Positions 22,002 to 33,451 of a stretch of DNA of 64,000 nt are shown piece after piece. Both the position numbers and the translations under genes were made by a program. The DNA comes from Peromyscus leucopus. Lineage: Eukaryota; Chordata; Mammalia; Rodentia; Cricetidae. The notes under the pieces were generated by a model. It worked only from the letters and a program-made list of their open reading frames with translations. It was not told where the DNA came from and ran no database searches. Each line of letters starts with the position of its first letter. Positions within the stretch are counted from its first letter, which is position 1. The stretch is taken from assembly GCF_004664715.2 (NCBI RefSeq), contig NC_051071.1:62001-126000 (forward strand), in the 5' to 3' direction.

Positions 22002-23456
22002 GATACCTGCTCCAAATGCATCCTCCTCTGTGTCCTTAGTCTGGGCCCATACATATGGTGATGGCATTCAGCCCGCCTGCCTGTCCCACTGCACCAGGTA
22101 TTTGCTAACTACTAAATCTGTGACTAGTCAGACAGGTGGGTCCTGCAGAGCCTGGCAGACCCTTGATAGATGCCTGAAGGCAAGGTCTGTCTAGGCCAGA
22201 TTTCAGGCAGGGACTGGGCCAGCCTCACGGCCAAGGCAATTGGAAGTGGGAAGGGGCCAGATGACCTGGCCTCCACCCAACAGGAAAGCCAAGGTGGCCA
22301 AGTGGGCCACAGTTGAGTTTGTCTCACCAAGAAGGTTCTAGACACTAGCAGGCCAGAAGCTGAAGCCAGAGGGAGCCCACCCTGTGGAGGACTGCTTGGG
22401 GTGGCAGCTGGAGTGCTGGGACAGGGTTTGTGTGAAGTGGCGACTGAGCACCTTGGCCACCTGGTTGTCACGTGACACTTCCATCTAGAAGTGGATGAGT
22501 CTTCCTAGACTCACTGCTAGGTCTGCAGGATTCATCCATTGAGACTGCAGCTCAGAGCAGCCTACAGCATGGCCTCCACACCCCTCCTGTGGGACCATGA
22601 GGGGACAGGGGACATGTGACCACCCACCATGGGCAATGAAGACTAGGGGGCCAGGAGGCAACTATTTCACTTGGGAGGCCTGGTGTGGCACCTGGATATG
22701 CCAGGATCCATGGGCTTTCTGGAGAGCAATGGAAGCACCAGGGCCTTCCCAGTCTACCTCTCTTTACCCACAACCTCAAGACCCTGGTCCTCCCAGCCTC
22801 TCTGAAGATCGCAGGCCTGGTCCCTATCCCCCACAGCCCTGCCTTAGGCTTTGGGTCCCCGCAAACTCCTCTTGTCCTGTCCTCCAGAAGGTTACCAGAG
22901 GACCTGCACCAGGAACTCCTGTGAGGCATCTCACTGAATGGCCAAAGTCACCCTGCTGGTAACATGATCCAAGCTGACAATGCTCCATCACACTCCACAG
23001 TTCACAGTGCTCTTTGGGGCTCCTGGGTTGGGGGAGGCAGGGTACACCTGTCCTTCATCCCTACCCACCTCAAAGGGCCAGCCTCAGCGTTCCCTGGGGA
23101 TGGCAGAAGCTCAGCTTCAGACCAGGGAGGGTAGAGATAAAATGCTAACTGTCTCCAACCCCACCTCCTGAGTCCAGGTCCCCTACGGGGGTTTGTGCCT
23201 CTGAGTGGCACAGGTGCCCAGGGCGTGCTTAGCAGGAGGTATTACATCAGCAGAGCTGTGCTCAGGGGCCCAGCAGTGATGGAAGCTGCAGCTGCTTCAG
23301 AGGCCCCTCACCCACCCACAGACCAGAGATGCTTTCAAAATACGTTTAGACCCATGTCCTCCATGCTCCCATGTCCTCCATGTCCCCAGGGTTCAGCCTT
23401 GTGAGGGACAGAGAAGGGAGCCAGTATCACAAGGAACAGTCAAGGAAGGGACTGGG
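22002..23456. other. Unassigned sequence
   Basis: GC-rich, no repeat or gene recognised. Opposing frames of about 115-125 codons have no familiar motif. Confidence 0.5.
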
Positions 23457-23512
23457 TAAGGGAGGGAGGGAGGGAATGAATGAGTGAGAGAATGAGTGAG
23501 TGAGTCAACAAG
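23457..23512. repeat. (GGGA)n / (TGAG)n array
   Basis: GGGAGGGAGGGAGGGAATGA followed by ATGAGTGAGAGAATGAGTGA units. Confidence 0.9.
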
Positions 23513-25134
23513 TCTGCTGAGTTTTCTTAGGCGCTCAGCAAGCCTCCCAGCTGGCCGGCATCTCCTAAGCATGGCCTCTGTAGACTCTGCCTCACTCACC
23601 TCGGACCTTCTGGCTCTTCGGTGATTTCTTTTGACAAGTTCTGCCTCAGTCCTTTGTGCTTACTGCCCGAGACACTATCCCCCATCCTTTGTCTGTCTGG
23701 CTGGCTTAGGTCTGCTCACATCCATCTTCCGGCAAGGTTTCCTTCAACGGCAACATTGAACCACTCCAGGTGACTTCCGCTCCTCCGAACCCCCAACTCA
23801 CAGGCTTTCCTCCCTTCCTCTCTGCCCTCCATCCTCCTCCGTGCCCACGACCACCTCCAGCCTGGTCTCTTCCTCACCCGTGGCCTCGCTTCCAGGAGGC
23901 CTGGTTGTTGGAGCCTGGCCCTTGGCTCCTTCAGTACTTCCTGGACGTGCTGAGTGCTTCAAGTGTGTGGAGAAGAGGGAAGAAGAATGGCAACTACTTT
24001 ACCCGGATGAAACTGGCCAGGGAGACCTGCAGAATGGAAGAGCCAGGGTCCCCAGAGCCTGGGCCCAGGAGAGAAGCTTAGGTTTCCAGGCCTGGGGAGC
24101 CACGGAGGGCTATGGGAAGGCATATAAGGCCACCCAAGTGGAAAAGGCGGCTCCTGAAGGCGGGTGGGTAGGGAGGACAGGAGGAAGTTCATCTTAGGTA
24201 GGCTAAGGCAGCAGAGCTGGCAGCCAAGTGAGTGCAGATGGTGAGATGCTAGCCCAAAAGAGGAGGCTGGACGGGGAGGAGGGAGAGGGCCCTCCTCCAT
24301 TTGTGCCTGGTCCACCCGCCTCCCTGCTGAGAGTGGGCATGCTCCTTATCTGTGTAACCGAGGGACAGAGAGCCCAATGTCCCCGTTCTCACGTGGATGG
24401 ACTGGTCAGAGCCAAGGCTGTCTTTCTGTGTGAGGCTGTCCCACTGTTTCTGGAGCTCTGCATCTAGCACAGTGGGTGGGATCCCGGAGGAGAAAAGGCT
24501 TGGGTTTTAGAATGGGTGAGTGAATGGCGGCACCATTTTGGGATCCCGCTTTCTGCATATACTTTATGGGAAGTGGTGCTGTCCGATTAGAGGTGGAGCA
24601 GCAGTTATGGAGGGGGCTTCTAGGAGACAGGGGGAGATGGGCAGGGTGACACCCTCCTCCAGGGCTACAGCCAGCTTGTGCAGTCCTCAGGGAGCCCCTG
24701 GTCCTTCTGTAGAGCTGTGCCCTGCCCTTGAACACTCACTCAGGGTTCTGCAGCCTACGACATGGGACAGGCTGGAAAGAACTGTCTAGACTGGTTTTCA
24801 CTGCACCATTAGGACGAGCCTGAGGCTACGGGAGGAGCTGCTTGGGCAGGAAGCCAAGGGAGAATGGGGTGGCATAGGCTTGTCAGCCAAGGAGCCAAAC
24901 CGAGGCCAAAGTACCCTAGAGCCAGGTGGCATCTGCTCTGACCACCAACTCTGCCTTCTGGGTGGAGTGAGGAGACCAGTGGAGAATGTCGGAGGCGATT
25001 GATTCATGGGAATCAGCAAACGTAAGGCACAGGGCTCCCCAGCTCTTGCTCTAAGAGCCAATTGTCAAATACTTATCAGCACTGAGCACTGGCAGAAACC
25101 TGTGAGGAACACAGCAGGTATCCCAGCTCTAGGG
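23513..25134. other. Unassigned sequence
   Basis: GC-rich text with overlapping short frames on both strands and no recognisable domain or transposon. Confidence 0.45.
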
Positions 25135-25390
25135 TGTGAAGATGACGCCAACACAAATAGACACAGATGGACAGACAGATGCATGCAGACACAGAGAATC
25201 AGTCACCAAGGTACACAAACTCCCACAGAGACATCCAGACGCAGGTACACACACACCTGCAGACACAGGCACACACAGGGGCAAGGCACACAGATATGCT
25301 CATATGCACAGGAAGACACAGCAGCACACACTTACACATTCACACTTACTCACCCACGTTGTCATGCAGAAATACACGAGCAGGTGAAAT
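25135..25390. repeat. CACAGACACA-rich low-complexity tract
   Basis: Irregular ACACAG, CAGACACAGG and CACACTTAC units. It explains the His/Thr-rich frames in three registers. Confidence 0.75.
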
Positions 25391-25589
25391 CCAGCCATTC
25401 ATCCTGACTTAGCCACGAGCTGTCCCTCAGGGGTGTTCCTGACAGCTGAGCAGCCCTACCAGAGCTACCTGGACTTGTACCTGCTCATTGACCACACTAA
25501 GATAACATGGGCAGATGGAACTCACTTCAGTTTGGGTCTTTGATAGACTCGCTGCCAAGGGTTTCCTCACACATCAACCACTTATCATT

Positions 25590-25760
25590 TATGTATGGTC
25601 CATTCAGCTGCCCACCCACTCTCCCGCCCTCCTTTCCATCCCGTTCATCATCCCATCTATCTGCTCCTATCCACTCACCATCTCTATCTACCTCCATTCA
25701 CCATACGTCTGTTCATTCTCTACCCATCTGGGTGAGCATTTCATTCTTCCTCACACTGAT
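25590..25760. repeat. Degenerate (CATC)/(CCAC) array
   Basis: CCCACCCACTC, CATCATCCCATCTATCTGC, CCACTCACCATCTC and CCTCCATTCACCAT units, decayed and without a fixed period. Confidence 0.6.
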
Positions 25761-26125
25761 CTCTATCTAACCAGCAGTCCCTAGCCTATGAGTTGGGTCT
25801 GGAAGGAATCCACAATGAGCTTGCTGAGTTGTATTGGCTCTCAGGTGAGTGTGGTGGGACCCTCTTGATGACCTTTCCAAACCAGAGCTGAGTCTAGAGC
25901 AGCCCTGCACAACCCTCTTTACACTGTGTTACTGCTCCAAAGGTTGGACACGGCAGAGGAGGGGCATGGCCAAGGTCGGACGCTTTGCAGGGTGTGAGGA
26001 CCGGGAAGAGAGTGGGGGCACCGAATCTCCCTTTGTGTTGGGGCATTTCCCATGGGAATGGTTCAGACACCAGACCCAGGGGCTGCAGAGGCAGGCAGGT
26101 CAGAGTGAAGATGGGAGAGATGGAG

Positions 26126-26128
<3 letters not shown>

Positions 26129-26157
<29 letters not shown>
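26129..26157. repeat. (GA)n microsatellite
   Basis: About 14 GA units immediately before the LTR-like repeat. Confidence 0.95.
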
Positions 26158-26159
<2 letters not shown>

Positions 26160-26177
26160 CCTCAGAGAGTGCTGGGG

Positions 26178-26572
26178 TGTGCTGGTTCATCCTGTCAACT
26201 TGACACAAACTAGAATCACCTGGGAAGAGGGAGCCTCAGCTGAGGAATAGCCTCCTTTAGATTGGCCTGTGGGCACGTCTGTGGGGGCTTCTTCTTGCTT
26301 AATGGTGGATGTGGGAAGGCTCAAGCCACTAAGGATAGTGTCATCTCTGGGCAGGTGGTCCTGGGCTGCATAAGAATGCAGGTTGTGCAAGCTGTGGAGA
26401 GGAAGCCAGTAAGCAGCATCCTCCACGGCCTCTGTTTCCATTCCTGCCTCCAGGTTCCTGCTTGAGGTCCTGCCCTGCCTTCCTTCAGTGATGGACTGAT
26501 GTAGGACAAATAGACCCTTTCCTCCTCCAACTTGGCTTTGGGCAGTGCTTTGTCTCAGCACGAGAAAGCAAC
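26178..26572 (+). mobile_element. Rodent LTR-like repeat, near complete
   Basis: TGTGCTGGTTCATCCTGTCA, ACTTGACACAAACTAGAATC, GATTGGCCTGTGGGCACG, GGCAGGTGGTCCTGGGCTGC, AGCCAGTAAGCAGCATCC and CTTGGCTTTGGGCAGTGCTT appear in order. This is the reference copy for 1-165, 10270-10624, 53591-53932 and 63935-64000. Confidence 0.85.
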
Positions 26573-26817
26573 TGGAGAGAGGGAGGGCTGGCAAGGAAAC
26601 CCCTGGTTACAAAAGGACCTGTAACTCTGTAAGAACATTGGGTCCATGTGAACTGGGGAGAGGGGGACCCTCTTTGGTGAAAGCGGATGCTCTGAGGACA
26701 TTGGGCTCCCTAGTATCATAATGTGCATGTGGGGAACCCTAGGGTCCCATAGACCTCTCAAGACTTGGGATCATCTTGCCATAAATAGACATAGAAACAA
26801 TTTGAGTTATTTTAAAG

Positions 26818-26818
<1 letters not shown>

Positions 26819-26854
<36 letters not shown>
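26819..26854. repeat. (TG)n microsatellite
   Basis: About 18 TG units. Confidence 0.97.
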
Positions 26855-26855
<1 letters not shown>

Positions 26856-26859
26856 TGTG

Positions 26860-28046
26860 TACATGCATGCAGTGGTTCTGGGGATTGGGAACATGAATGG
26901 AGGGCAGGACCTTGGGTGTGTAGAGGTGACCAGGACAGTGCTGCTTCCCCTGGCTCTGGACTCTGCTTTCCTGTGAGACTGAAGAGCCGTGGAGATGCTG
27001 CTGTTATCAGAGCATAGCACAGGCACACAAGCTATACGTTCCCTAGTGACAGGGACCTGTGTGTGCCTTCCCCTGCCCACCGAGGATCTGGCAGCCAGGC
27101 TTCCGGGTGAGGACTAGCTGGCTCTCAGGTTGCTGTGGAAACTCACTACGGATTTTCTGATACTTCTCTGAGAAGGGAGTCAGGGATGGGGTTCCTTTGA
27201 GACCAAGCATGCCCTGGGATGGTGTCCTGGGCAGCACTACCACCACTGCCACTGCCCCGGCCCCCATAGTTCAGGCTCCACTGCAAACACAGGTGCCCAG
27301 GGCCACCAGAGACTAGAACTGCTCACATCGCCTGCTGTTTTTGTCTGTACCCTGTCTCCTAGTGCCCATGGCACAGCCAGATTCTTGGCCTTGCCTGCAC
27401 CATTTGGCCTCCAGCCATTCTCTAATACAGAGGCCCCTCACCTTCTAATCACCTCTCCTTATGTCCTTCACTCAGCCCATCATCCTGATCCAGGCTTCCC
27501 TTATCTCCCTCCAGGAGGATGACTGCAATTGCTCCTGGTCCCCAGCTTTCTGCTCTGCCACCCTTTTCCCGTGACACTTGCTAATGGACTCTTGCTGCCC
27601 CTAGGATGGAGTTTAACTTTACCCAGGCTGGTGTGGCAGGTGGCATATAGACAGAGATTATCTTTCATGCATCCAGGTCTTTTGCCAGAGAACTCTTCAT
27701 GTTCCTGGGGGAAGAGGGCACACTCTGGACCCAGAATTGGTTCAACCATGAAGAACATGGGCCAAGGAGCAAATAGGTGTCTCCCCTGTCTACTGTCCAC
27801 AGAGAGAAGAAACTGACCCAGCCTGACCTGCTGGCACCAGTTGGCCTCCAGGCCAAGCCCAGTCCTTGGCTGGTGCTGTGTGAGGAGCTCTGGCACTTGC
27901 TATGCACGAGAGCTGACTGATGAAAGGCCTGTGCCTCAGGCCCACCAGGCTTTGGCTTCCATGGCAGCCTGCACTTTGCCAAGAGTCAAGCCTCAGATTG
28001 GGCCTACCTCTTCCTGCCTAAGTGGCCTTTCTTTGGTCCTGACTCC
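26860..28046. other. Unassigned sequence
   Basis: No gene or repeat recognised up to the LTR boundary. Confidence 0.45.
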
Positions 28047-28592
28047 TGTAGCAGGCTTTCTCTTTGGGTCGCCAACCAGCTCCCAAACTAAGACACAGAC
28101 GCTTATTAGTTATGAATGCTTGGCCTTATCGTATGCTTGTCCTGCTAGCTCTTATAACTTAATTTAACCTGTTTCTCTTCATCTACGTTTTGCCTCGGGG
28201 GCTTTTTATCTTTCTTTTATTCTGTATCTCCTGCTTTCCCTGCTTCTTCCATGCCTGTCTTCTGTCTGGCAGCTGTCTGGCAGGCTGGCCCCAGGGGTCT
28301 CCCTCTCTTTCTTCCTTGTTTTCTTTTTCTCAAGCCTAGATTCCTCCTCCTATTTATTCTCTCTGCCCGCCAGCCCCACCTATCCCTCTCCTGCCTAGCT
28401 ATTGGCCGTCCAGCTTCTTATTAAACCAATCAGGTGCCTTAGGCAGGCAAGGTGAAACAGCAACACATCTTTACAGAGTTGAACAAATGTAGCATAAACA
28501 AATACAATGCATTTATACATAGTTAAAGTAATATTATGCAGTGTAACCAAATGTAACACATCTATACACAGTTAAAGTAATAGTCCACAACA
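28047..28592 (-). mobile_element. Solo ERV LTR with perfect 6-bp target duplication
   Basis: Reverse-strand LTR with ends TGTAGCAGG and CCACAACA, flanked on both sides by GACTCC (28041-28046, 28593-28598). On the minus strand it carries CCTGATTGGTTTAATAAG (CCAAT-type box) and GAGAATAAATAGGAGGAGG. It is the shorter relative of 2741-3491. The clean duplication and missing interior indicate LTR-LTR recombination that removed the provirus body. Confidence 0.93.
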
Positions 28593-28814
28593 GACTCCCC
28601 ATCCGAGAGCTGGCCTGGCAAGCACAGTTGAAGTATTACTCCTTCTGCCTCCCAGTCAGAGCAAGTCTCCAGCTGTAGCACATGCCCCTTCTGCATGTTG
28701 GAACTTTCAAAGGAGTCGTGTGTTTTGCTGTCCCATGTCTGTCACTGGAGGGGGCCCAGGCCACTGTCAGAGACTCACAAGGGCAAGGAGTGGGAGAACT
28801 CCCAGGTCTTTGAC

Positions 28815-29050
28815 ATGGTATTTTAAAAAAAATTATCCTATTTTTTATTTATGTGTATGTATGTGTTGAGTGTGGGTCTGAGCACATGAGTACAGGTGCT
28901 CATGGAGGCCAGTAGGGGGCAATGGATCCCTTGGAGTTGGAGTGATAGACAGCTGTCAGCTGCCTGATGTGGGTGCTGGGAACCAAACTCTGGTCCTCTG
29001 CAAGAGCAGCAAGTGCTCTTAAGCGCCGAGTCCTCTCTGCATCTCCTTGA
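28815..29050 (-). mobile_element. B3 SINE
   Basis: Antisense B3: TTTATTTATGTGTATGTATG, ATGGAGGCCAGTAGGGGGC, GATCCCTTGGAGTTGGAGTG, GGTCCTCTGCAAGAGCAGCA and the mutated head GCCGAGTCCTCTCTGCATCT. Confidence 0.88.
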
Positions 29051-29142
29051 AAAACTTTTGATTGGCATCTTCTAAGCTTGTGCAGCATCCCTGTCAAGTT
29101 GATTTTGCTCTCTGCCCTTGATCATGGTATGTAGTCATAGAG

Positions 29143-29652
29143 TGTAACACAAATCTTAAAAGGTCTTATTAATAAAAACAAACCCGGAGCCAGGTATTGG
29201 GGTGAATGCTGAAAGATCAGAGAAACAGAACAAGCCACATCCAACTTCACCTTGTCAATTCCTCAGCTAATCTTGTTTCCTCAGACTGAAAGCCTCTGAA
29301 TCCTCATCTGAATGGATCTCAGCTGAGCTGCTGCTGAAAGCTAAAAACTTAAAAAGGTGTTCTAGTTCCTGGTCCTCATGCCTTATATACCTTTCTGCTT
29401 CCTGCCATCACTTCCTGGGATTAAAAGCATGTGTCACCATGCCTGGCTGTTTCCAGTGTGGATTTGAACTCACAGAGATCCAGATGGATCTCTGCCTCCT
29501 GAATGCTAGGATTAAAGGCATATGCTACCACTGCCCGACTTTTATGTTTACTTAAAATGGCTTGCTATTTTCTCTGATCTCCAGGCAAACCTTATTTATT
29601 AACATGCAAATAAAATATCACCACATTTCAGCACAAATAAAATATCACCACA
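29143..29652 (-). mobile_element. Solo LTR of the SINE-box family, with duplicated terminus
   Basis: Same family as 15043-15556 and the provirus LTRs, reversed: GGTCTTATTAATAAAAACAA, CTTATATACCTTTCTGC (TATA region) and GGATTAAAGGCATATGCTAC are present. Flanks ATAGAG (29137-29142) and CTAGAG (29653-29658) agree at five of six bases. The terminal AAATAAAATATCACCACA occurs twice (29606-29623 and 29635-29652). Confidence 0.85.
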
Positions 29653-30049
29653 CTAGAGGAATGGTTTGCTCAATCTCAATGTTTTTTTTTTTTTCATATC
29701 ATCCATATTCCTGAGTACTTCAAGGTCCCATGAAGCTGGTCTGTGTCACAGTCTCTAGCCAGACTCCCTTTGAACCAGAAGTGCTCTCTGTGTTCTCAAG
29801 GTGAATGCCAAGTGCACACTTTTCAAAAGTGCATTAGCTGCTGAAGCTATGGATGAGGCCTGATTACAGTCTTGGCTCCATTTCTTATGCTTCCCTGAGG
29901 GACAACCTTATGTTTATTTTATTACAAATATATTATTTTATATCTGCCTTGCTCTGAAACCCCTACTTTTCCAAGTGGCTGGATCTTTTTGGGTTTTGTT
30001 TTCATGTTTATTATTTGTAGCTTCATTGTGTTAGGAAAACAGGAGCTGT

Positions 30050-30271
30050 GTAAAATTTCATTTTAAATATTTATCGAGATTTCCTTTGCATCTAAATGAC
30101 TGTGACGATGCCGCAGTGCCTGGGCCTCTTCTCCGCAGCATCAGCACCACTGTGCATCCCGCATCTCTTACCATATGCCTGGCTTAGTTGTCTCGGCCTC
30201 CAAGACCAAAATAAGAGTAGAATTGAGAATAGAAAGGGGATAGACGGGGGCTGTGTTTGTAATAATTATTA

Positions 30272-30322
<51 letters not shown>

Positions 30323-30560
30323 CTCTCCTTTTCCCTCTGCTGTGTATTTTTGTGGCTTAATTAGCTCACAAATGTTAGTCGCCACCTTTATTTGTAAAAT
30401 ACAGAAGGACCCTCAATATTACAGGCATTTTTGTTGTCAATTCAATTTTGTGATGTGAATTCCCCGACCAGCCTTCTTGGTTTTTGCCATCTTTTCATAT
30501 TAAACCCTCTGTGTTCTTTTGTTTTATGTCTTTCACAGGTAGGAGGTCGTGGATGGAATC
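30050..30560. other. AT-rich stretch of unique-looking sequence, possible conserved element
   Basis: Unlike its surroundings it has no recognised repeat except (TC)n at 30274-30319. It holds homeodomain-type AT cores (TAATAATTATTAC, CTTAATTAGCTCAC) and, at about 30520, a pyrimidine stretch ending TTTCACAG followed by GTAGGAGG, like a splice acceptor. No exon is identifiable after it. Conservation cannot be tested here. Confidence 0.25.
30274..30319. repeat. (TC)n microsatellite
   Basis: About 23 TC units. Confidence 0.97.
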
Positions 30561-31189
30561 TGGATTGCAATTGTCCAGGTGGCACGCTGCTCCTCTCCCT
30601 CCCCTCTCCCTCCCTTCTCTTCTCCATCTTGCAGACTTATGGCTTCCCTCTTTCTCCTTTCTATTCATGACTCTACTCTTAGTTTTAAAATAGTCTTACA
30701 TTTTTATTTAGTTAATAATCAAAATCTAAGCAGCTATTTTGGGTTCCATTTTGCAAGAAACAAGAGCCACTCTTTCCTCTTTCTGTCCCCGGCCCCTTTC
30801 CAGGTGCATCCACTTCCACGGAACCACAAGCCATTGCCTCAAGTTGAAGTCCCCCGCTCTTCTGTCATATGCTCTCCTTTGCTGGCATCGTTATGATTAT
30901 ATTCACATTTGCATCAGCTGCAAGCCTTCTCCCAGTAGTCGCTGTCGCTTTATTCTCTTTTTCTCTCTAGCTCCAGGATCTCCAGGGGTACTGTTTCAGA
31001 GACTGATCTAAGCCGCTCCTTTAAATGGGTGCCTTGGTCAAGCAGCTCCTACGGAATGAGGTTTCGGGCGTCATTCTGGAAGGTTTCAGGCCTGGCATAC
31101 CAGGGTCAATCATCCCACAGTCTCCAGACACCTTTCAGTGGAGGACATAGGATTTAGGCTTAATTTGAGCTGGTTTTAAGGAAATCTGT

Positions 31190-31770
31190 TTATCTTTGTT
31201 TTTGAATTTTTCATAGATCTTTTTTCATGAAATGGAAGTGCTGTCCCGCACTGTTCTCTCCTATTGGTCTCTACATTGCTCTTCCCAGAATTTCAGTTTC
31301 AAGAGTGGAAAGTTTTCTTCTATTATGTCTGTGGTCATTCTTTTTGTTTTCTTACTTCATCTTGTCTGCCCAGTGCCTGTTTCACCTGATTCTCTGCCCC
31401 CTCCCTCCCTCCCTCCCTCCCTCCCTCCCTCCTCCCTCCCTCCCTCCCCCCTTTCTTTCTCCCTCCTTGACAAGGTTTGCTCTATAGCCAGGCTGGACTC
31501 AAATTCCTGATCCTCTTGCTTTGGCCTCCTAAGTGCTGGGTTGACCAGAATGTACTACCCAGCCCAGCTGCATCTTTTGTTTCATTTGCAGATAGGAATG
31601 TTATCTATTATTCCTTTCCAGTTTTTAATTTCTGCAGCTAAAAGTCTGATGTTTATTGCTTCCAAAGACTTCATGAGATCTGTCATGTTTTGCCTTGTCC
31701 ATGCTTGAGAGAGCTTGCCTTTTGCTGCACAGAGAAAAGCAGGTCATTTTGTTCTGATAGATAGCTCACT
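31190..31770 (-). mobile_element. Possible old L1-like remnant with (CCCT)n and B1-like fragment
   Basis: TTCTTCTATTATGTCTGTG and CAGTTTTTAATTTCTGCAGC suggest old antisense L1 text. Inside lie a CCTCCCTCC run (31398-31450) and a decayed antisense B1 (31470-31575: CTATAGCCAGGCTGGACTCA, CCTCCTAAGTGCTGGG). Confidence 0.35.
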
Positions 31771-31824
31771 GGGGACAAGGAGGCAGACCTACTCATCACC
31801 TGGGGGCTTTAAAAGCAGGTTCTG

Positions 31825-32020
31825 AGCTGGGTGGTGGCGGCGGCGGCACACACCTTTAGTCCCAGCACTCAGGAGGCAGAGGCAGGCAGATCTCTGTGAG
31901 TTCAAGGACAGCCTGGTCTATAAAGCCAGTTCTGGGACACCCAGAACTGTTACACAGAGAAATCCTGTCTCGAAAAACAAAGCAAAATAAAACAAACAAA
32001 CAAACAAACAAACAAACAAA
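31825..32020 (+). mobile_element. B1 SINE
   Basis: Plus-strand B1 with a small GGC expansion in the head (GGTGGTGGCGGCGGCGGCAC) and an (AAAC)n tail. Near-duplication AAAAGCAGGTTCTG (31811-31824) versus AAAACCAGGTTCTG just after the tail. Confidence 0.93.
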
Positions 32021-32029
32021 AAACCAGGT

Positions 32030-32610
32030 TCTGGAGGGTGGATAAACGGAATGGGTGGATAAACGGCCCAGTATAGGAAAAACATGGTTTGATGGGTGGG
32101 TATGTAGCTGAATGAAAAGTGACAGTTGTTTGAATGGGTGTGGGCAAGAGGATGGGCACCAGCTGGGCTAATGATGAGGTGCATTAATTGGTATATCACT
32201 GTGTTCCTCAGTAGATGCTTGTCTTGGTGGTCAGAATGGGGTGCATGAGTCTATGGGTGCCTGAGTGCACCCACCAGTGGACTGTTTGGTGGTAGGATGG
32301 TCACTAGGTGGGTGCTGTGTCCAGTGACTGGTTAGTTAGTTTTTAGGTGAACATCGTGTAGATAGATTGCATATTCATGGTGTTTGGGGGTGTGGCTGCC
32401 TGGGCATATAAGGATGGATGGGTTTGTGTATCTGTGGGTGGGAATGTTTGGAGGAAAATATGGCCATAATGGGGGACTCTGGGTTGAGTGGGGCTGATGG
32501 AGGGTGGCTGACAGGTGAGACTGAGGGTACAGGTTTTAAATGGATGTCTGGGGTGTTGGCTGTAGTGGTAGATGTTGGGTGGGTAGATTAGTAGTTGGAG
32601 AGCTGGCTGT
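32030..32610. repeat. Degenerate (GGATGGGT)-type array
   Basis: GGGTGGATAAACGG twice, then scattered GATGGGTGGG, GGATGGATGGG, GGTGGGTGC and GTTGGGTGGGTAG. It is an old decayed tetranucleotide array on the strand opposite to the CCAT array at 11.6 kb. Confidence 0.6.
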
Positions 32611-32928
32611 GGAGCTGGCTGACTGTCCAAGCAGAAGCAGGTCCACCACACAGTCTTCCTGGTTGCTGTACCTCAGATCTTACAGACCTGAATGGGATAT
32701 TTTGCCTTCCTACTCCCTTTCCTTATCCCTGACTGGTTGCTGGCAGGGTCCTGGCCCAAGGGATGAGGAACCAGCATGCACTTCCAGGCAGTGGGCCTGC
32801 TCAGATAGCTGTGGCCAGGCCACCTTAGATGACTATTGGTTATCCAGAAATGGTGTTCCTCAGCTTTTTGAGTCAGAGATCGGGCTGCTTGGGAACTCAG
32901 GGGTGAAACTGAAATCATTTTACTACAC

Positions 32929-33322
32929 TGCTGTGGGATGGTCTGTATGTCAAATCTGTTGCTCTGATTGGTCAATAAATAAAACACTGACTGGCCAGTG
33001 GCCAGGCAGGAAGTAGGTGGAACAAGGAGAGAGGAGAATTCTGGGAAGCGGAAGGCTGAGGCAGAGAGACACTGCCAGCTGCCGCCATGACCAGCAGCAT
33101 GTGAAGACGCCGGTAAGCCACCAGCCATGTGGCAAGGTATAGATTTATGGAAATGGATTAATTTAAACTATAAGAACAGTTAGCAAGAAGCCTGCCACGG
33201 CCATACAGTTTGTAAGCAATATAAGTCTCTGTGTTTACTTGGTTGGGTCTGAGCGGCTGTGGGACTGGCGGGTGACAAAGATTTGTCCTGACTGTGGGCA
33301 AGGCAGGAAAACTCTAGCTATA
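32929..33322 (+). mobile_element. Solo ERV LTR with perfect 6-bp target duplication
   Basis: Begins TGCTGTGGGATGGTCTGTAT and ends ACTCTAGCTATA, with CTACAC on both sides (32923-32928, 33323-33328). It carries CCAAT-type GATTGGTCAATAAATA and, near the 3' part, AGCAATATAAGTCTCTGTG. An inverted relative is at 40455-40827. Confidence 0.93.
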
Positions 33323-33402
33323 CTACACAGTTGCCCAAGGGTCGGGAACCTGCTCTCGGGGGCTGTTAGATGATTCAGAGAGTTCTGGGACCTTCCTGAC
33401 CT

Positions 33403-33446
<44 letters not shown>
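33403..33446. repeat. (TG)n microsatellite
   Basis: About 22 TG units. Confidence 0.97.

Positions 33447-33449
<3 letters not shown>

Positions 33450-33451
<2 letters not shown>

Noticed and set aside
30520..30550. Splice acceptor TTTCACAG followed by GTAGGAGG as the start of an exon
   Set aside because: No open frame with recognisable content and no matching donor could be identified; kept only as a weak remark.
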